From assembly GCA_963969595.1 (NCBI GenBank), contig OZ018410.1, positions 38,917,413 to 38,981,412 on the forward strand: a DNA stretch of 64,000 bases, written 5' to 3'. The notes under the pieces were generated by a model, which worked only from the letters and a program-made list of their open reading frames with translations, had not been told where the DNA came from and did no database searches. The translations under genes and the position numbers were made by a program. This document shows, in pieces, positions 12,335-24,900 of this stretch. The stretch comes from Neckera pumila. Taxonomy: Eukaryota > Streptophyta > Bryopsida > Hypnales > Neckeraceae. Numbering within the stretch: the first letter of the stretch is position 1; every line of letters begins with the position of its first letter.

Positions 12335-13249
12335 TTAACCCCTAATGACCCAAAGGACCATTTTTTAGTCACTGTCTTTTTTTTTTGAGTTGCCCGTTCT
12401 CAAATTTTGAGTTAAAAAATGTTATTTTTAAAAAATAGACTGCAATATGAAGCCAATGGTGGTAGTTTCATCAAATTCCAAATTAAAGTCCACCTTGAGG
12501 AATTTTTCAAAGTTTCATGGTGTATGGGAGGCAACTCATTTATGACCACTTAAGCAGTTCTGACTACCATTTGCATGGTGTTGTTCTTTAGTGGGTACCT
12601 TTTTACCTATGAAAAAACATTCTGCAAAAGGTTTCCATAATTTTCTCAATTTTTTTTCCACAAAATAGAATTACCATGAATTTTTGAGCTAAAGATTGTA
12701 TTCTTCATATAGACCTTCCTATTTTTGACCAAGGATTGGTTGCAAAATCCACCTAAGATTGGTTGCAATTTTGAGAATCTTGTAACCAATCATAATGCAT
12801 CACAACTGCTTCAAAAACTGTGCCATAATATATCACTCTTCATCTCTTTTACAAAAAGAAAACAACCTACACATCTAAAATAGGATGTGTGATCAAGAAT
12901 GGATTGCCTCCTATAGTGTATTTTATAGCTCATTTTTGTGTATTTGATTTGGGCATGGACAGCACAATAAGGACATCACTTCAAAATATTCTCACAAAGA
13001 TATCCTCCTTCAAAGTACATTGCCCTGTATTTCTATTAACCCAAATAAAACTTCAAACTTAAATATCTCCTAAATCGTGGAGTCAAATAATCTAAATTTT
13101 TTTGAAGTGCTTACTCTCAATGTGAACTTGAAGATCCTAAGATTACATTTTATTTGATTTCAAGAAAGAATGAGCAAAAAAATTGCTCAAGTTCTTGGCA
13201 GGTTTGGCCCATTTTGAAAGTACACCCCCCTTAGGTCATTGGGAACTAA
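12335..13249. mobile_element. Diverged TTAA-bounded element, copy C
   Basis: TTAA at 12335-12338 is followed by CCCCTAATGACCC. The right end, GGTCATTGGGAACTAA at about 13234-13249, is a mutated mirror image in which the final TTAA has become CTAA. A further copy of the left-end motif (CTAACCCCTAAACG) starts at 13246, so two elements may abut and share this site. Non-coding. Confidence 0.4.
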
Positions 13250-13984
13250 CCCCTAAACGCCCCAAGGGCCCAAAAGTATCCTCACATAGTTTCAAGTCCA
13301 ATTCAAAGTACTGTAACTTTTGCATCCAATGTCCAAATTCAATGTAAACCTTTGACTAGATTAGAATCTATAGTGTGATTAAAGTAGGAGCATTTATTTC
13401 CCTCCATGTCCCAGAAGTCGTTCCCTGCAACAACACACCAATCTGCTCATCAAGCAACCAAACTACAGTGAATAGGTGGTTTTGTTGCAGTTGCGGATTG
13501 GTGCATGTAGGAGTGGATATTGTTCGGAAATGGGGTCTTTAAGAATGGGCAATGGGTGCTTTTAGTCTTATCACTTTGACCAAGCTTTTTGAAAATAGTT
13601 TTCAGAATTCAAGAGTTTTTTTTTTGGCATCTCTCACTCTTTCATTTGCTTTTCATTTTGTCCATTTATTTTTCACGTTGTCTTCATGGTCTGCTCTGCA
13701 TGGCTTAAACGGACGGTTATGGGTGCTTCCACTTTATTAGAGCATTTCCTGCAGCCCTCCAAGTATCCCTCTCCTCTAATTTTTGGATGATAAGCAATCA
13801 ATTCTAATATATGTCAGATTCAACCTTCACTTTTGCCCCCCAAATAAACCATATTTGAAGGGGACCTTTGTGTTCACTACATGCTATATTTTCTCTTGGA
13901 AATAGCAATTGTTGTAGCTTACTTATTGCTTTTGCAAGTTTTGTGACTTGTGATTGGTTGGAAGTATATTTAGTGAGTTGTATT
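13250..13984. other. Intergenic DNA, no supported gene
   Basis: It begins with a CCCCTAAACGCCCC end-like motif and continues as AT-rich DNA. The open frames here (for example 13552-13740) are hydrophobic translations of T-rich DNA, which is typical of chance. Confidence 0.45.
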
Positions 13985-14290
13985 ATTATTTTATTTTTTT
14001 TGAACAAATGGGGAGAATCCACTGCATTAATAAAAAAACCACAATACAAAACAACCAAGCCGTGAGGCTGGACAATGAAGAGAATATGAGCAAAAAAGAC
14101 CAAAGAATACAAAGGAAACAAAGAACCCTAGGTAAAACTACAAACGGGAGTGCCACACCCTTGCCACCTGATAATGCCACCCTCCCTCAACGCTAACAAC
14201 TTAGAGCGGAGCCAGATGTTATCAAATTTGAGCCACGCAGAGGCCGCAAGGTGAGGTTGTATTATTGGGGATCCAAGTGGCCATCCCCTT
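13985..14290 (-). mobile_element. Degraded LINE-like 3' end
   Basis: On the minus strand the segment translates to 'WLKFDNIWLRSKLLALREGG' and more before a stop, followed by a non-coding tail and an A-rich terminus (the T run at about 13989-14001 on the plus strand). This layout, a short Trp/Leu/Arg-rich C-terminus plus poly(A), is what 5'-truncated plant LINEs leave behind. No reverse-transcriptase motif is present and I cannot delimit the 5' end; related sequence may run to about 14880. Confidence 0.35.
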
Positions 14291-15255
14291 TAAATTAGAC
14301 AGACTCCGAATGAAGGAGCAATTTGTTTAGAGGGTTGTAGAAGCTGCTCTTCCTTCAGATACTAACTCCCGGTATCAGCAACATAACTGCAATTACACTG
14401 TTGATTGAGATATAACAGAAATCTTTATATCTCGATCAAAGGGATGCTAACGACGTGGAGGCCGGTGAGAGGATTCTCCGACCTCAACAATGATTTTGTG
14501 GGTTCAAACTCCTTGAAGTACTGGCAATAGGAAGTCAAGCGAAATCATTCTGAAATTGAAGAGAAGAAGCGCCGAACGATGCAAGCGAACGGAACTAAAC
14601 CCTAAACCCCACACCAGCATCAGCAGACTCACACTGGTCTCAGGGCCAGAGTTCTTCTTCTTCTCCGAACTGAGCACTCTCGAAACAAACTGAAAAAATT
14701 GCGCCACCGCAGCAAGTGTGAGGACCAGAGACTCCGATCGAAGAATTTGCCATCGATCCCAAAACACCCTGAAAAAAATCGTTCAACAAAACCCTCCACA
14801 GCACCTCCAGATAATGCCAGAAAGCACCATCGTGACCATCGCCAATTCTGCTGAGCCCTAAACCTCAATGAGAGAGAGAGTGCGTGGACCTCCACCTGCT
14901 GCTCCACGTGTCCTTTTATTTGTTTTTATTCTTTTATTATATTGCGACGGATATCCTAGCCATGGGACATGGGCTTGAGTGGCACCGGTAGTTTCACAGG
15001 CAACAGAGGATGCGGTGTGCGCAGAAGCAGTCGACGCGGCCACGACAAGGCAAGCCCAGCCAAGGAAAGTGAAGACTGACTTCCTGCAAGTCATTCAAGC
15101 TTTCACTCACCTACATCGACTTGGAATTCCAAAGCTCGATCACAACAAACGTAACAACTACTTCGGCATTCCGGAGCTTCCAGATCCTCCCAGACATATC
15201 CGTGCATGCACCGACCTCTTCTTCCACCCTTGCTGGCCACTCCATTCAATTTTCC
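14291..15255. other. Upstream region of the lipocalin gene
   Basis: GC content rises markedly from 14950. The stretch 15160-15190 holds closely spaced TTC/GGA blocks that loosely resemble a heat-shock element, but the 5-base phasing fails after two units. Open frames in this zone have no known domain and overlap the presumed promoter. Confidence 0.4.
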
Positions 15256-15257
15256 CA

Positions 15258-15266
15258 TATATATAA
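15258..15266 (+). promoter_or_regulatory. TIL: TATA box of the lipocalin gene
   Basis: TATATATAA lies in a GC-balanced promoter context about 30 bp before a CT-rich leader. A donor-like CCAG/GTTTGG at 15336/15337 could end the first leader exon, to be spliced to the acceptor TTGCAG at 16093-16098 just before the start codon. Confidence 0.5.
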
Positions 15267-15344
15267 CCTCCTCTTCTGCCAGCAAAACTTCATCATTCAG
15301 CCTCAGCTTGCCTCATTACGAAGCTTAGTAGTCCAGGTTTGGAA

Positions 15345-15924
15345 GCCTCCTTCATTTGCTTGCTGGGTTTTAGGTGAACGTTGCTGTTGCAGTAGTAGTC
15401 TTGGAATGTGATTCTGCTCACTCTTGTGTGTGCAGTAAGTACCACGCAGTACCAGGCACTCCACTGTCCAGAATTAATCCGTCTGTAGATTTGTTTGAGG
15501 TTGAATTGGTGTGCGTGCAGTGTAGGTCTGGAGCTTGCTCCTTTTTGAATTTGTTGATAACATTTGTTGTCAGTTTCTGGGTTTAGATCGAGTGGGTTTA
15601 GGGTGGATTTAGGGTGGTTTGTTTTCTCGTGCAGCCATTTTCATCATCTTGTAAATTCTTATTAGTATGCCTCCCTCATTTGCTTGCTGGGTTTAGGTGG
15701 TCGTTGCTGGTGCATTAATAGTGTTGGACTGTGAATTTGCTCACTTGTGAGTGTATTAACCAACCTTCCCCTGCTGTGCATTAGTTTGCGTGGTTGAGTT
15801 CGTGTCGGAGGATTATGTACTGTATAGTGTTGGTCTTTAGCTTGCTTCTTTTTGAATTTGTGGATAACACTGTTGTCAATTTGGGGATCTAGGGTGAGAT
15901 TAGGCTGTTTTTTTCTGGTGAAGC

Positions 15925-15970
<46 letters not shown>

Positions 15971-15985
15971 TTATAATTCTGATTT
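15345..15985 (+). repeat. 324-bp tandem duplication with (CAT)15 in the lipocalin leader
   Basis: The segments starting at 15345 and 15669 are diverged copies, sharing the 'gcctcc.tcatttgcttgctggg' start, a central 'ttgcttctttttgaatttgt' stretch and a 'catcatctt' end. Only the second copy carries an expanded CAT microsatellite, 15 uninterrupted units at 15925-15969; the first has just two. The unit probably lies in a 5' UTR intron. The poly-Ser frame it creates is a shadow. Confidence 0.75.
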
Positions 15986-16100
15986 GTTGGGCTTTGCTGA
16001 TGTGAACGTTTGCTGTGCAGGTTTGAGCCCTCAGTTCGTGTTGCTTGGTAAGCTTGCAGAAGTTTTGTGCTTCTCGCACGTGTATCATTTCATTGCAGAG

Positions 16101-17189
16101 ATGGGAGGTGAGAAGGATTTGAACGTTGCCCAGAACGTGGACCTGACCCGTTACAAAGGTCGCTGGTACGAGATTGCTTCCATTCCTTCTCGTTTCCAAC
16201 CCACCACGGGCACAAACTCTCGCGCGACGTACTCTCTCCAGGCAGATCAGACCGTGGACGTTTTGAACGAGACATGGTTGGACGGGAAGCGCAGCTACAT
16301 CCAGGGGAAAGCGTGGAAGGTCGATTTGGATAGCCCCGATGCTAAGCTCAAAGTGCGCTTCGTGGTGCCGCCGTTCCTGCCCATCTTCCCTGTCACGGGA
16401 GATTACTGGGTGATGAAGCTGGATAAGGAGTATCAGTGGGCGCTTGTTGGACAACCCTCCAGGAAGTTTCTTTGGGTAAAAGGGAACCTAAACCCTAAAG
16501 CTCGTACCCTGTTGTAACGTTCTTGCAGTTAGTGTGATGAGCTTTAGTTTCAATCCCAACGTTCTTGCAGTTGTGATGAGAAGCTTTTCTTGCATTCCCA
16601 ACATTCTTGCAATTGCGATGATAAGCTTTCCTTTTAATCCCAGCATTCTTGCAGTCGGGATGATATGCTTTCCTTGTAATCCTCATCTGCTCATAATCAT
16701 GATTTGTTGTGAGGCAAAACCAATGTGCCGTTGTATTACACTGGAGAAATCCAATATGGAAATTCGACAGACGTCTTTTTATGTCCAAATTCCATTTGTA
16801 GTGTATCCTAATGTATCACTGGTCACTGGACATTGACTATGGAATTTTTCAAAACTCCAAAGATTTCCCTTTTGGATTCCTCTTTGTGGTATGAAACTAT
16901 ATATCGTTACTGTTGTTTGTTGATTCTCCTACAATTCAATACAATTCAATTTAATAGCAAGCTGATGTGTTGGTGTTGGGAATACCAGGTTTTGAGTCGC
17001 ACTCCAGAGCTTAGCGAGAACATCTACAAAGAACTTCTGGATCATGCAACGAACGAGGGCTATGATGTAAGCAGGTTACAGAAAACCGAACATCTTCCTG
17101 GAGTTGGGGAAGGTGACAGCTCTTCAAAAGCCGATGAGAAACCGGATAAAACTGGAGTTTGGTGGTTGAAATCCGTATTTGGGAAGTAG
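16101..17189 (+). CDS. TIL: Temperature-induced lipocalin
   Basis: Coding exons are 16101-16475 and 16989-17189, joined after the Trp codon of 'KFLW' to 'VLSRTPELSENIY', giving 191 residues (Arabidopsis TIL is about 186). Visible family features: the N-terminal lipocalin signature 'VDLTRYKGRWYEIASIP' around residues 14-30, then 'FQPTTGTNSRATYSL', a proline-rich 'VVPPFLPIFPVTGDYWV' loop, and the conserved C-terminal tail 'WWLKSVFGK'. There is no signal peptide, as in plant TILs, which sit at the plasma membrane and protect membranes against heat, cold and oxidation. The family is related to bacterial Blc and animal apolipoprotein D. Reading through the donor at 16476 gives a short alternative end, which I consider intron. 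Confidence 0.95.
16519..16690 (+). repeat. Four 42-bp tandem units with acceptor-like TTCTTGCAG
   Basis: The intron of the lipocalin gene starts with four diverged copies of a unit of about 42 bp, at about 16519, 16561, 16602 and 16645. Three keep 'TTCTTGCAG', a good 3' splice-site sequence, while the copy at 16602 reads TTCTTGCAA. Because 42 is divisible by 3, the antisense frame shows a repeated 14-residue peptide, which I regard as a shadow. Confidence 0.7.
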
Positions 17190-20100
17190 ACGAGTTGTTT
17201 CTTCTATGATTCTTCAGATGTAGATTAGTTGCATCCATGATTTCTGTATGCTTCGGTGTAGTAGTTGTTGTTGTTACCCTTGTAGCATGTAGATTAAGAC
17301 CGGTGTATAGTTTAGCACAGGTACTGGTAGTCATGACTTTTCCTCCTATTGACAATGGTTATCGAAAGTAGTTATAGTTTGTTCCTCTGTGTGGCCAATT
17401 TCAGTGATGGCTTATCACAAATAATCAATTGAGGACACTATCTTCATGTTTTTGTTTTCCTTTCTCGTCATGCAAGCGTTTGCTCGTTGCTTTGGATTAG
17501 GTTTTGCAATGGAATAATGAATGCTTTCTTGATGTAATGAGTGCTTTTGTTTCGGACTGGTGAGAGTGCAGTGTTTAATTGCATTGTTGCGCTTGTTGTT
17601 CGAACACGATGAGTAATTCAGGCACAAAGAATTGAGACAAATCACCTCCAAATTTTTCGCCACTTTCATTGATTTCTTCAATTCGTTCTTGAGCAATGCT
17701 TTGGCAAAAGCAGATTTGTTCACGGATTCAGTAATACATCTGAGACCGGTGCAGTTTTTTCTCTATCATGCAAGAATCTTTGAAGAAAGAAGTACACTGA
17801 AAAATGGTTGTCAAGCTGCTCAGAAGTTGAGACGCTGGGAGAGAAATAAAACGTAAATGACGGGGTCTAGCTGGGTAAGTTTGTGGTATCAATTATGTGC
17901 AGATGTGGATAGAGGTTTGTACACAAGTACCCTACGTTCAAGTCAGTTTCATAAATAATTAGGGAAAAATTGGAACATGTTTAAAATACGAAAAATTGTA
18001 CAACTCATCTAAAAATTTGAGAAAACTTCATTGTTGCCAATTTTGAATGAGGAGCACACTTACACACTGAATAGAATAACTCAGTCCATTTCATCAAAGT
18101 TGAAAAATTTGGAGGATTGAAAGCTAGGAAAATCAATTCAAGGTGTTGAATTGTTGAAATCTCAAACTTAAATTAGTTTGACACTTGAGTGCTGAATCTA
18201 ACCTGAACGTACGCTATATAGATATAGAGACATGAATACAGGTATAAATACGGATTTGCATATATGGATATGAGTACATACCAATATGGACATTTATACG
18301 ACTGTTGCAGATTAAGTTACCCCATAGTAACTTACCTCTTGAGGCTGAGGCTTTGGCATTGGCAGAGAGTGACTCTTTTCTTTTGACTCATTGATTGGGG
18401 CTTCATGCATTAATCAAATGTGAGGCTGTGGTAAGTTGCAGTCTCACTCTAAGTTAAAAGGAGCTTATAGTTCTAGCTTTGAAAACTAAGTAATTTTTCA
18501 GTTCAAAAATTTACCCTTCAAAAACAACCCAAATAAAGTAGTATAATAAAAAAATTCAAAAATCATTGTGATTAGAACTTAATACTTTGAACTTATTTTT
18601 TAAATTCTTGTAAAAATTATATATGTTCAAATTACAATCAATTTTAGAATTTTTTTTTAAATTTTAGACTTCAAATTTTAGACTTCAAATTTTATTGAAA
18701 AACATTGGGTTGTATAACGTTTATACTAGTTGATCAAATCCTGTAGATATGATCTATAAACCATATTTCACAACTATTATGAGAGTCATCATTAAATAAA
18801 ACTATTGTTCTTCTAAGTTACATTTTATAATACATCTTGACAATTTTGGAAATCTTGACTACTGGATGATCCTTATAGGATTAAGCTGCATTTGACATGC
18901 TCAACTTTTGAAAGTCAATTAATAAGATTCTTTGGGGTCAAATTCATATTTATAATTAGTATGTCAAAAACTAAACAATGTCTGTACCAAGAGATACAAT
19001 GGTTGATTCAAGAGACTTTTAGATCTGGCTATTGCATTTCTCACAGTCATGTGCTTTGTCTTTGTATTCCACCATTGTTGGTCGCTTGAGTAATCATATA
19101 TCAAGGTTTCACAATCTTAACCTTGAAAGAACTAATCTACTTAAAGGGCATGGTTTTAGGGTCAACCCTCAATTTGACATAGACTAGTTCTTGATTTTAA
19201 ATGTTTTAAACCTTAACAAAAAAAGTGTAGCTTGAATAACTTGTTTTTTATTCAATTTTTTTTATTTCTAAATTTTTAATTTTTGTCATGCATTGAGGGT
19301 ATCATCTTGGAAGCTTCAAATGCACCATTTTCAAACATTTTCTATTGAACTTCTCTTTGTACGTCTTCTAAAAGTACATTGATTATACCATGTTGTTTGT
19401 GACTATGATCTCTATTTTTGATAAAAACTACATATTATTTTTGTCATTTTGTAATTTTTATAATTTTACACTGAAATTAATTTTACTATAGTCTTTTCAA
19501 TTTTGAAAAAGCGAAGTTCAATATTGGAAGTATATTAATATTATAAAAAAATAACAAAGTTTTGAAAGGTACATTTTGATATAGAAAAAGTAATGAAGTT
19601 TGATAAAATGGGAAAGGAAATGTTCTTTAAGGGTTAATATAATCCAAATAGAAATATAATATTGAAAGTCACACATGTTGGGCCATTTTGTTCTTCTCCA
19701 AGAACTTTGCATGTGTTCAATTGCATATATTGCATAGGCTATAGTTTTCATCCAGCATTTTGTGTGGACTTGCTTGAATGCATTTGCAACATGTGATGTT
19801 GGGAGTTCCCTCATAGTGATATTATAGTCTTTTTACAAAAAAAGATGTTTAATCCACAAAATATTTTGTAGTTTAGTACAACAACTTCTAGTCCTTTTGT
19901 TCTTTATATGAATTTTAGACAAAATAAATGATCATTTTTTGAATTTGATTCAGTTCATAAAATGAAGTTCAACAAGTTTAGTTTCTCTTTTTTTATTTGA
20001 AAATTTGAGAATTTTTTGGAATTGGATATTTTATTGTAAATTAAACTTTGGATCTAATACTTGGAGCTAACTTGAAAATTTCCTAGTTATAAAAGGACAT

Positions 20101-20340
20101 GGAAATTTGGCTTATTCTATGATGTTGTAAACTATTATACATGCACCTATGGAGAAAATTTTGAATACTTAAAACATATTTTATATTTGATCAGAATTTT
20201 CTTTACTTCTTCTGCAAGTTTTCATGATATTTTAAATCTTCACAAATTTAGAGTCTTAGCTTTTAGGACTTCTAAAAGAAACCTAATTGCACCTCTAAAA
20301 AATAGATTTCATTTGTTGATTGTCCCAACATGTGAAAATA
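17190..20340. other. 3' flank of TIL and AT-rich intergenic DNA
   Basis: The first 250 bases should contain the lipocalin 3' UTR. Beyond about 17900 the sequence is strongly AT-rich with no exon-like segments on either strand. A TATA/GATA-rich stretch at 18210-18300 is low complexity. Confidence 0.5.
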
Positions 20341-20369
20341 TAGAGTGAAGGATTTTGACGTAAAACTTC

Positions 20370-20598
20370 ACAGGCATATACGTGTCTTTGTAGGTTAAAA
20401 TTTGGAGGTAGCTTGAGAAAAATTGAAGACAAAAAAAAGGTGATTGACTCAAAGGAAATTTCATCTCATTTCAAAATTTTTGATAGGCATATACGTATCT
20501 ATAAAGGTTTAAATTTGGAGGTAGCTTGAGAAGAATTGAAGACAAAAAAGAAGGTGATTGACTCAAAGGAAATTTCATCTCATTTCAAAATTTTTGAT
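20370..20598. repeat. Two-copy tandem repeat, about 114 bp
   Basis: The phrase 'aggcatatacg' begins both units (about 20370 and 20484), followed by the same 'tttggaggtagcttgag' and 'ggtgattgactcaaaggaaa' stretches. The two copies are nearly identical apart from a few substitutions, which suggests a recent duplication. Non-coding. Confidence 0.8.
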
Positions 20599-20838
20599 TC
20601 TTAGCTGACTTCCAAATTAAAACCAAGTAACGCTTGAATCTTTAATAATAATAAAATCCTTGCTTTACAATGAATTCCATGAAATTACGGTAAATAACAT
20701 AATCATATAAAGATACAAGTAAAAATGTGCAATTCTCTTAAAAATGGACTTGGAAGTTAATTTCTAGGAGAGAGAATGTACAATGGGGTCTAATAAAACT
20801 TCTGAATTTTTGGATCCCATTGAGATTAGAAGAACTCT

Positions 20839-21420
20839 GGGAGGCCCATATACGCTGAAGCTGAAGCTGAAAATGAACGGAAGTTTGAATTACAAATTGC
20901 ATTCGAATTACAACTTTTACTTAATGTTTTTTTAATATTAGAATTGAGCCTTTATTCGAATTACAACTTTTACTTAATGGTATTTTAATATTAGAATTGA
21001 GCCTTTTGAATTACAAATTGCATTCGAATTACAACTTTTACTTAATGGTATTTTAATATTAGAATTGAGCCTTTTGAATTACAAATTGCATTCGAATTAC
21101 AACTTTTACTTAATGGTATTTTAATATTAGAATTGAGCTTTTACAATTGCTTTCGAGATACTTAATCCAATATCACTTGAATTGCTTGTATGATTTTTTG
21201 CATGTTTTTCACCATTGATTATCTTCCAAAGGTTCTCTATAAAATGGTAAATAGTGTATAAAAGAAATCTAAATAGTTGCATGATTTGAATTATCCATTT
21301 TTCCCTTGTTATGAAGTTCAAGTGCACTTCATTGCAGTTTCAAAATCAATTCAGTTTTGAGCATGTTAGAGCTTCCTAAGGTTGTTGAACTTTTTAAAGA
21401 GGAAGAGATAAAAAAAACGC
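20839..21420. repeat. Dispersed repeat, copy 1
   Basis: From 'tgggaggc...aaaatgaacggaa' to 'gagcatgttagagcttc...ttgaact' the segment matches 56702-57220 in the same order and orientation, with moderate divergence. It has no obvious terminal repeats or coding capacity. The internal 68-bp array (20885-21139) is expanded only in this copy. Confidence 0.7.
20885..21139. repeat. 68-bp tandem array
   Basis: About four units of 68 bp, each containing 'gaattacaaattgcattcg', 'aacttttacttaatgg' and 'taatattagaattgag'. The first junction has lost part of a unit. Units are almost identical, so the array is young. Confidence 0.85.
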
Positions 21421-21996
21421 ATACTGAAGGATGTGCACCCCAAGACCTTCCCAAGCAGGTGAAGGTTAATTAGCAACCACTCACAGTAAACAATGTTCCA
21501 GAACCAGTCATCCAATATTAAGAGAATTCCTTCACAGCGAAGAAAAAAATAGTTTGGAAACTCATTAAAAAGTCCAGCAAGGCAACTTTCCTGCTCTGAA
21601 CTAAGCAAAAGCTCTAACTATTGGTACTTTACTTTGCCTGTTAGTAGTGTAATTAATATAACACAGTACTCCACAACATCAATAGAGATGCGCTGCGCTA
21701 AAACGCCGGATGAATGAGATCAACGGCGGCCTTGCGACCCTGATCAGTCCTAAGTCCTAACAATAGCTGCCCTAAGAGTAACTTCACTTTTGAAAAAAAT
21801 GTCATTCAACGACTTAAAATGGAGTGCCTTTACATTGGTGGAACCAACAGATGAGAAAAATGCACAGCACACAGCTATAGAAAAAAAAAGGTGTGCTGTT
21901 GTAGAAAATTCACAATATAATCCCAACAGTCGTCAACCCAACCTCCAGCAAAATACAGGAGGCTCTGAAGCAGATCTTGATTCTTCGAGCAGTGAC
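21421..21996. other. 3' flank of the MTB gene
   Basis: This lies downstream of the MTB stop codon (minus strand) and should hold its 3' UTR in the part next to 21997. The plus-strand frame at 21790-22020 overlaps the MTB end and shows no domain. Confidence 0.4.
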
Positions 21997-24900
21997 TTAA
22001 TTCGGCGCATCCTCCACTGAGGTCGCTTCCTGGCCATCTCCCCCGTACGAGGCTTCCTCATCAAACCCACCCATTTCACCTAAGCCTGGGCCAGCTCCTA
22101 AAGGCTTCAACAAGTTCCCAGGAAGAACGGGGCGCATTTTAGGAATTTGGCCGTGGCCTCCTCCGCGACCACCTACATAAGGAGGCTGCCCAATCACAGG
22201 AGCCCCAGTTCCTGGGGGATTGGCAGAGCCATGTCCGGCACCAGGTATTAGCGGGGCAGGATGTCCATTCTGAACACTACCTACCTGTCCTGTAGAGGCC
22301 TTCTTCGAGATGGAGTTTCCTGCAGAAGGTTGTGAAATCGAATTTCCTGCATTGCCCTGTCCAGATGGCTGTGCTTGTTGAGGTCTTGGCGGAGGAGATT
22401 TGGGGCGTAGGGCTTCGATTTCGGGAGTGGTTCCAACGAGGTGATGAGCATCAATGGCAGGGTTGCCACGTCCACCTTGCCAAACTTTCCCTTCTGTATC
22501 AGCGAAATTCTTCGAATAGGTCTGCAAAAGCACGCATGATAAAAGTAGACTGTCAACATCACATGTTTAGAGACATTGAAAACAGACGAGCAGACTTGAA
22601 TTTGCGTTTTCAGAAATCGAACCTGAGGATTGAAATTGGATGAAGTGAGGCCTTTCCCCACAGTAACCCATCCAGCTCTTATGTTGTGATCTTCTCCGAA
22701 CAGTTCAATACGTCGCATCCCCTGCGCAAAGTGTTCTATTATATGATACAACTCCTCTGGCTTCTTTGTCGAACCTACATATCGAACACAATTCAAGTGA
22801 GTTTTCACGGCCAATACAACAGCTACAATTATCCACGACCCCATCAGGAATATCCTCTAAGAATACAAGTAATTATCCCTTCACCTTAGATCCCAGAGTG
22901 CTGAAAAAACTCCAAAGAATGTTCAGCTAATACTAACTGCACTCACTTCAGATTGTAATCACACTTGAGAAAAGAACTTCCTCAGAACTTGTGAGATTCA
23001 AGTACAAATATTTGATATAAGACCAAAAAGCTAAGGATATGAATCAAGATGCATAGTGTCTCCAATACTAATCAGTTCAAAACAGAAGCCCAAAAGCTGG
23101 AAGTTGCACAGCATAAAGCGTCCTTACCATATTCGGGTTCTTCAGAAATAATAATGTCCGTGTCCACATTGGCATGTATAATATGGCCATCAGTGCTGCG
23201 CCTTACGGTTCCTTTTATCCCCATCAAGCAATGCTCCTGTATAGCACGAGTGACTTCGTCTGAATATGCATATTGGAGCTTTGCAGTGTAATAATGTACT
23301 AGACGTACCAGGGCACTAGAGAAATGCCCAGAAACAAGGGAGGAAACGAGTTTAAGAGAATAGTTGTCCGAACTAAGCCAAAAATATGCTAGCTGAAGCA
23401 CAGAAATTATACTTACCAATACACATAACATTCCAGTGCTAAATACTCACCCGGTCAATGACCAAACCAATGTAGTAACTAAGAAATGAGTATTGAAAAT
23501 ACTTAAAACAAAAAAATATCGAAGATCCGTACTTTAGAGTGTTGAAATAGAGTGTTGGAGTCGTGGCGCAAGGCTGGAGTTGGATTTTCTCGGTTAGTTT
23601 TAACCCAGCATATGTCCTCACATCTCCTGAATCCCCACTGACAAAAATCCCAACAATATAGTATTAGTCAAATAAAACTTGCAATGAGTGCAAGGAAATA
23701 AACACATCTATGGGGCGATAAACGAAAATTAAGGGGGAAAGGACAGCAAAGGTATCAAAACAAAGAAATCAACGGGCTCATTCCTTCCAGTTTAATTCGA
23801 AGAAATGCAAAAGTAATCTTTCCTAAACTTAGATAGCGAAAAAGCTATGTCAGAAATACTAAGATAAGAAGAACACCTTCTTGAGACAGAGACGTCCTTG
23901 CTCAAGACCTTCAGCATCTCCAACCCACAAGAAAATGAATGCAGGTGTATCTGCAATGGCCTGTCTCAACCACACGTATTGAATTCAAATTTAGATCCAC
24001 TTGCCGAGACGTGTTATCTATTGCATAGCACATGCCCCTTCAGGTTTCTACATTGCAATCTGGATATCACTTGGCCTAACTCCAACTCCTTATACCAGGT
24101 CAGTCACATTATCCGTCAAAATAAACTTTTCTAGGGATTTTCTCAGAAGAAATTCTCAGGACACGCTAATTTTGCATTTCAATTGATACTCAACGAATGG
24201 TGGTTGAGGTAACAGTCGGGTTTTGAATTTCACCTCAATGCGGAGATTTTGAATCTCCTCAGCTGGCCACCATTCCATTGAATCTCCACTGCCAGGAGCA
24301 CGACGAACATACTCTTCCCAAGGAGGATCCACAAGTATCACATCAAACTTGGTCCCAAATACATCCGGGCTCAACTCTGTTGTGCGAAGGTCACACTGCA
24401 CGTACATGGGAGGTGTAGCTCTCTTTGCAATGAGCTGGTCTTTTCTTGATATTAGCTCCTTCAGCTTCGGGTACTCTTCGAATCGATCAGCCAGCTCCAC
24501 ATCTCGAATGAAGTTCTGAGGTCGCAAACCTGTATCAACAAAATGCTGAGAATAATCGTTCTGCTCCCCTCTCGAGGGACCTCGTCCTAATGGTCCATTT
24601 GCCCTTCCAATCAATCCCCTCCCACCACCTGGCGGACCTCTCTCCCCCATTTGACCCCGTCCACCACTGCCATTTGGTCCATTGAAGGGTGGCGCACCTC
24701 CACCAAATGACCCAGTTGACATAACCCCAGGACCTCCTCTCCCGGGCCCGGGTGGATTGAAAAACATATTAGGCCCTGGACCTGGAGCCATGCCTGGCCC
24801 AAATCTAGGACCCATCCCACCAGGAGCAGGTCCCATCACTGGCCCAGGTCCTGGTGGACAGCCCATCATTCCCATCTCGCCACCTCCCGGACCACCACCC

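Noticed and set aside
13868..14196. Open frames on both strands near 14 kb
   Set aside because: The minus-strand reading fits a LINE tail better, and the plus-strand frames have no domain.
15160..15190. Heat-shock element before TIL
   Set aside because: Only one perfect and one near-perfect 5-bp unit are in phase; three or more are expected.
14979..15285. Frames of 95-96 codons upstream of TIL
   Set aside because: They lack an ATG in context and a known domain, and overlap the TATA box and GC-rich promoter.
15852..16100. Upstream extension of the lipocalin frame with poly-Ser
   Set aside because: The Ser run comes from the CAT microsatellite, and the frame crosses an acceptor at 16098. TIL proteins start at 'MGG' without a presequence.
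16495..16788. Antisense frame with a repeated 14-residue Cys/His/Lys peptide
   Set aside because: It reflects the 42-bp tandem units in the TIL intron; the period divisible by three keeps it open without coding selection.
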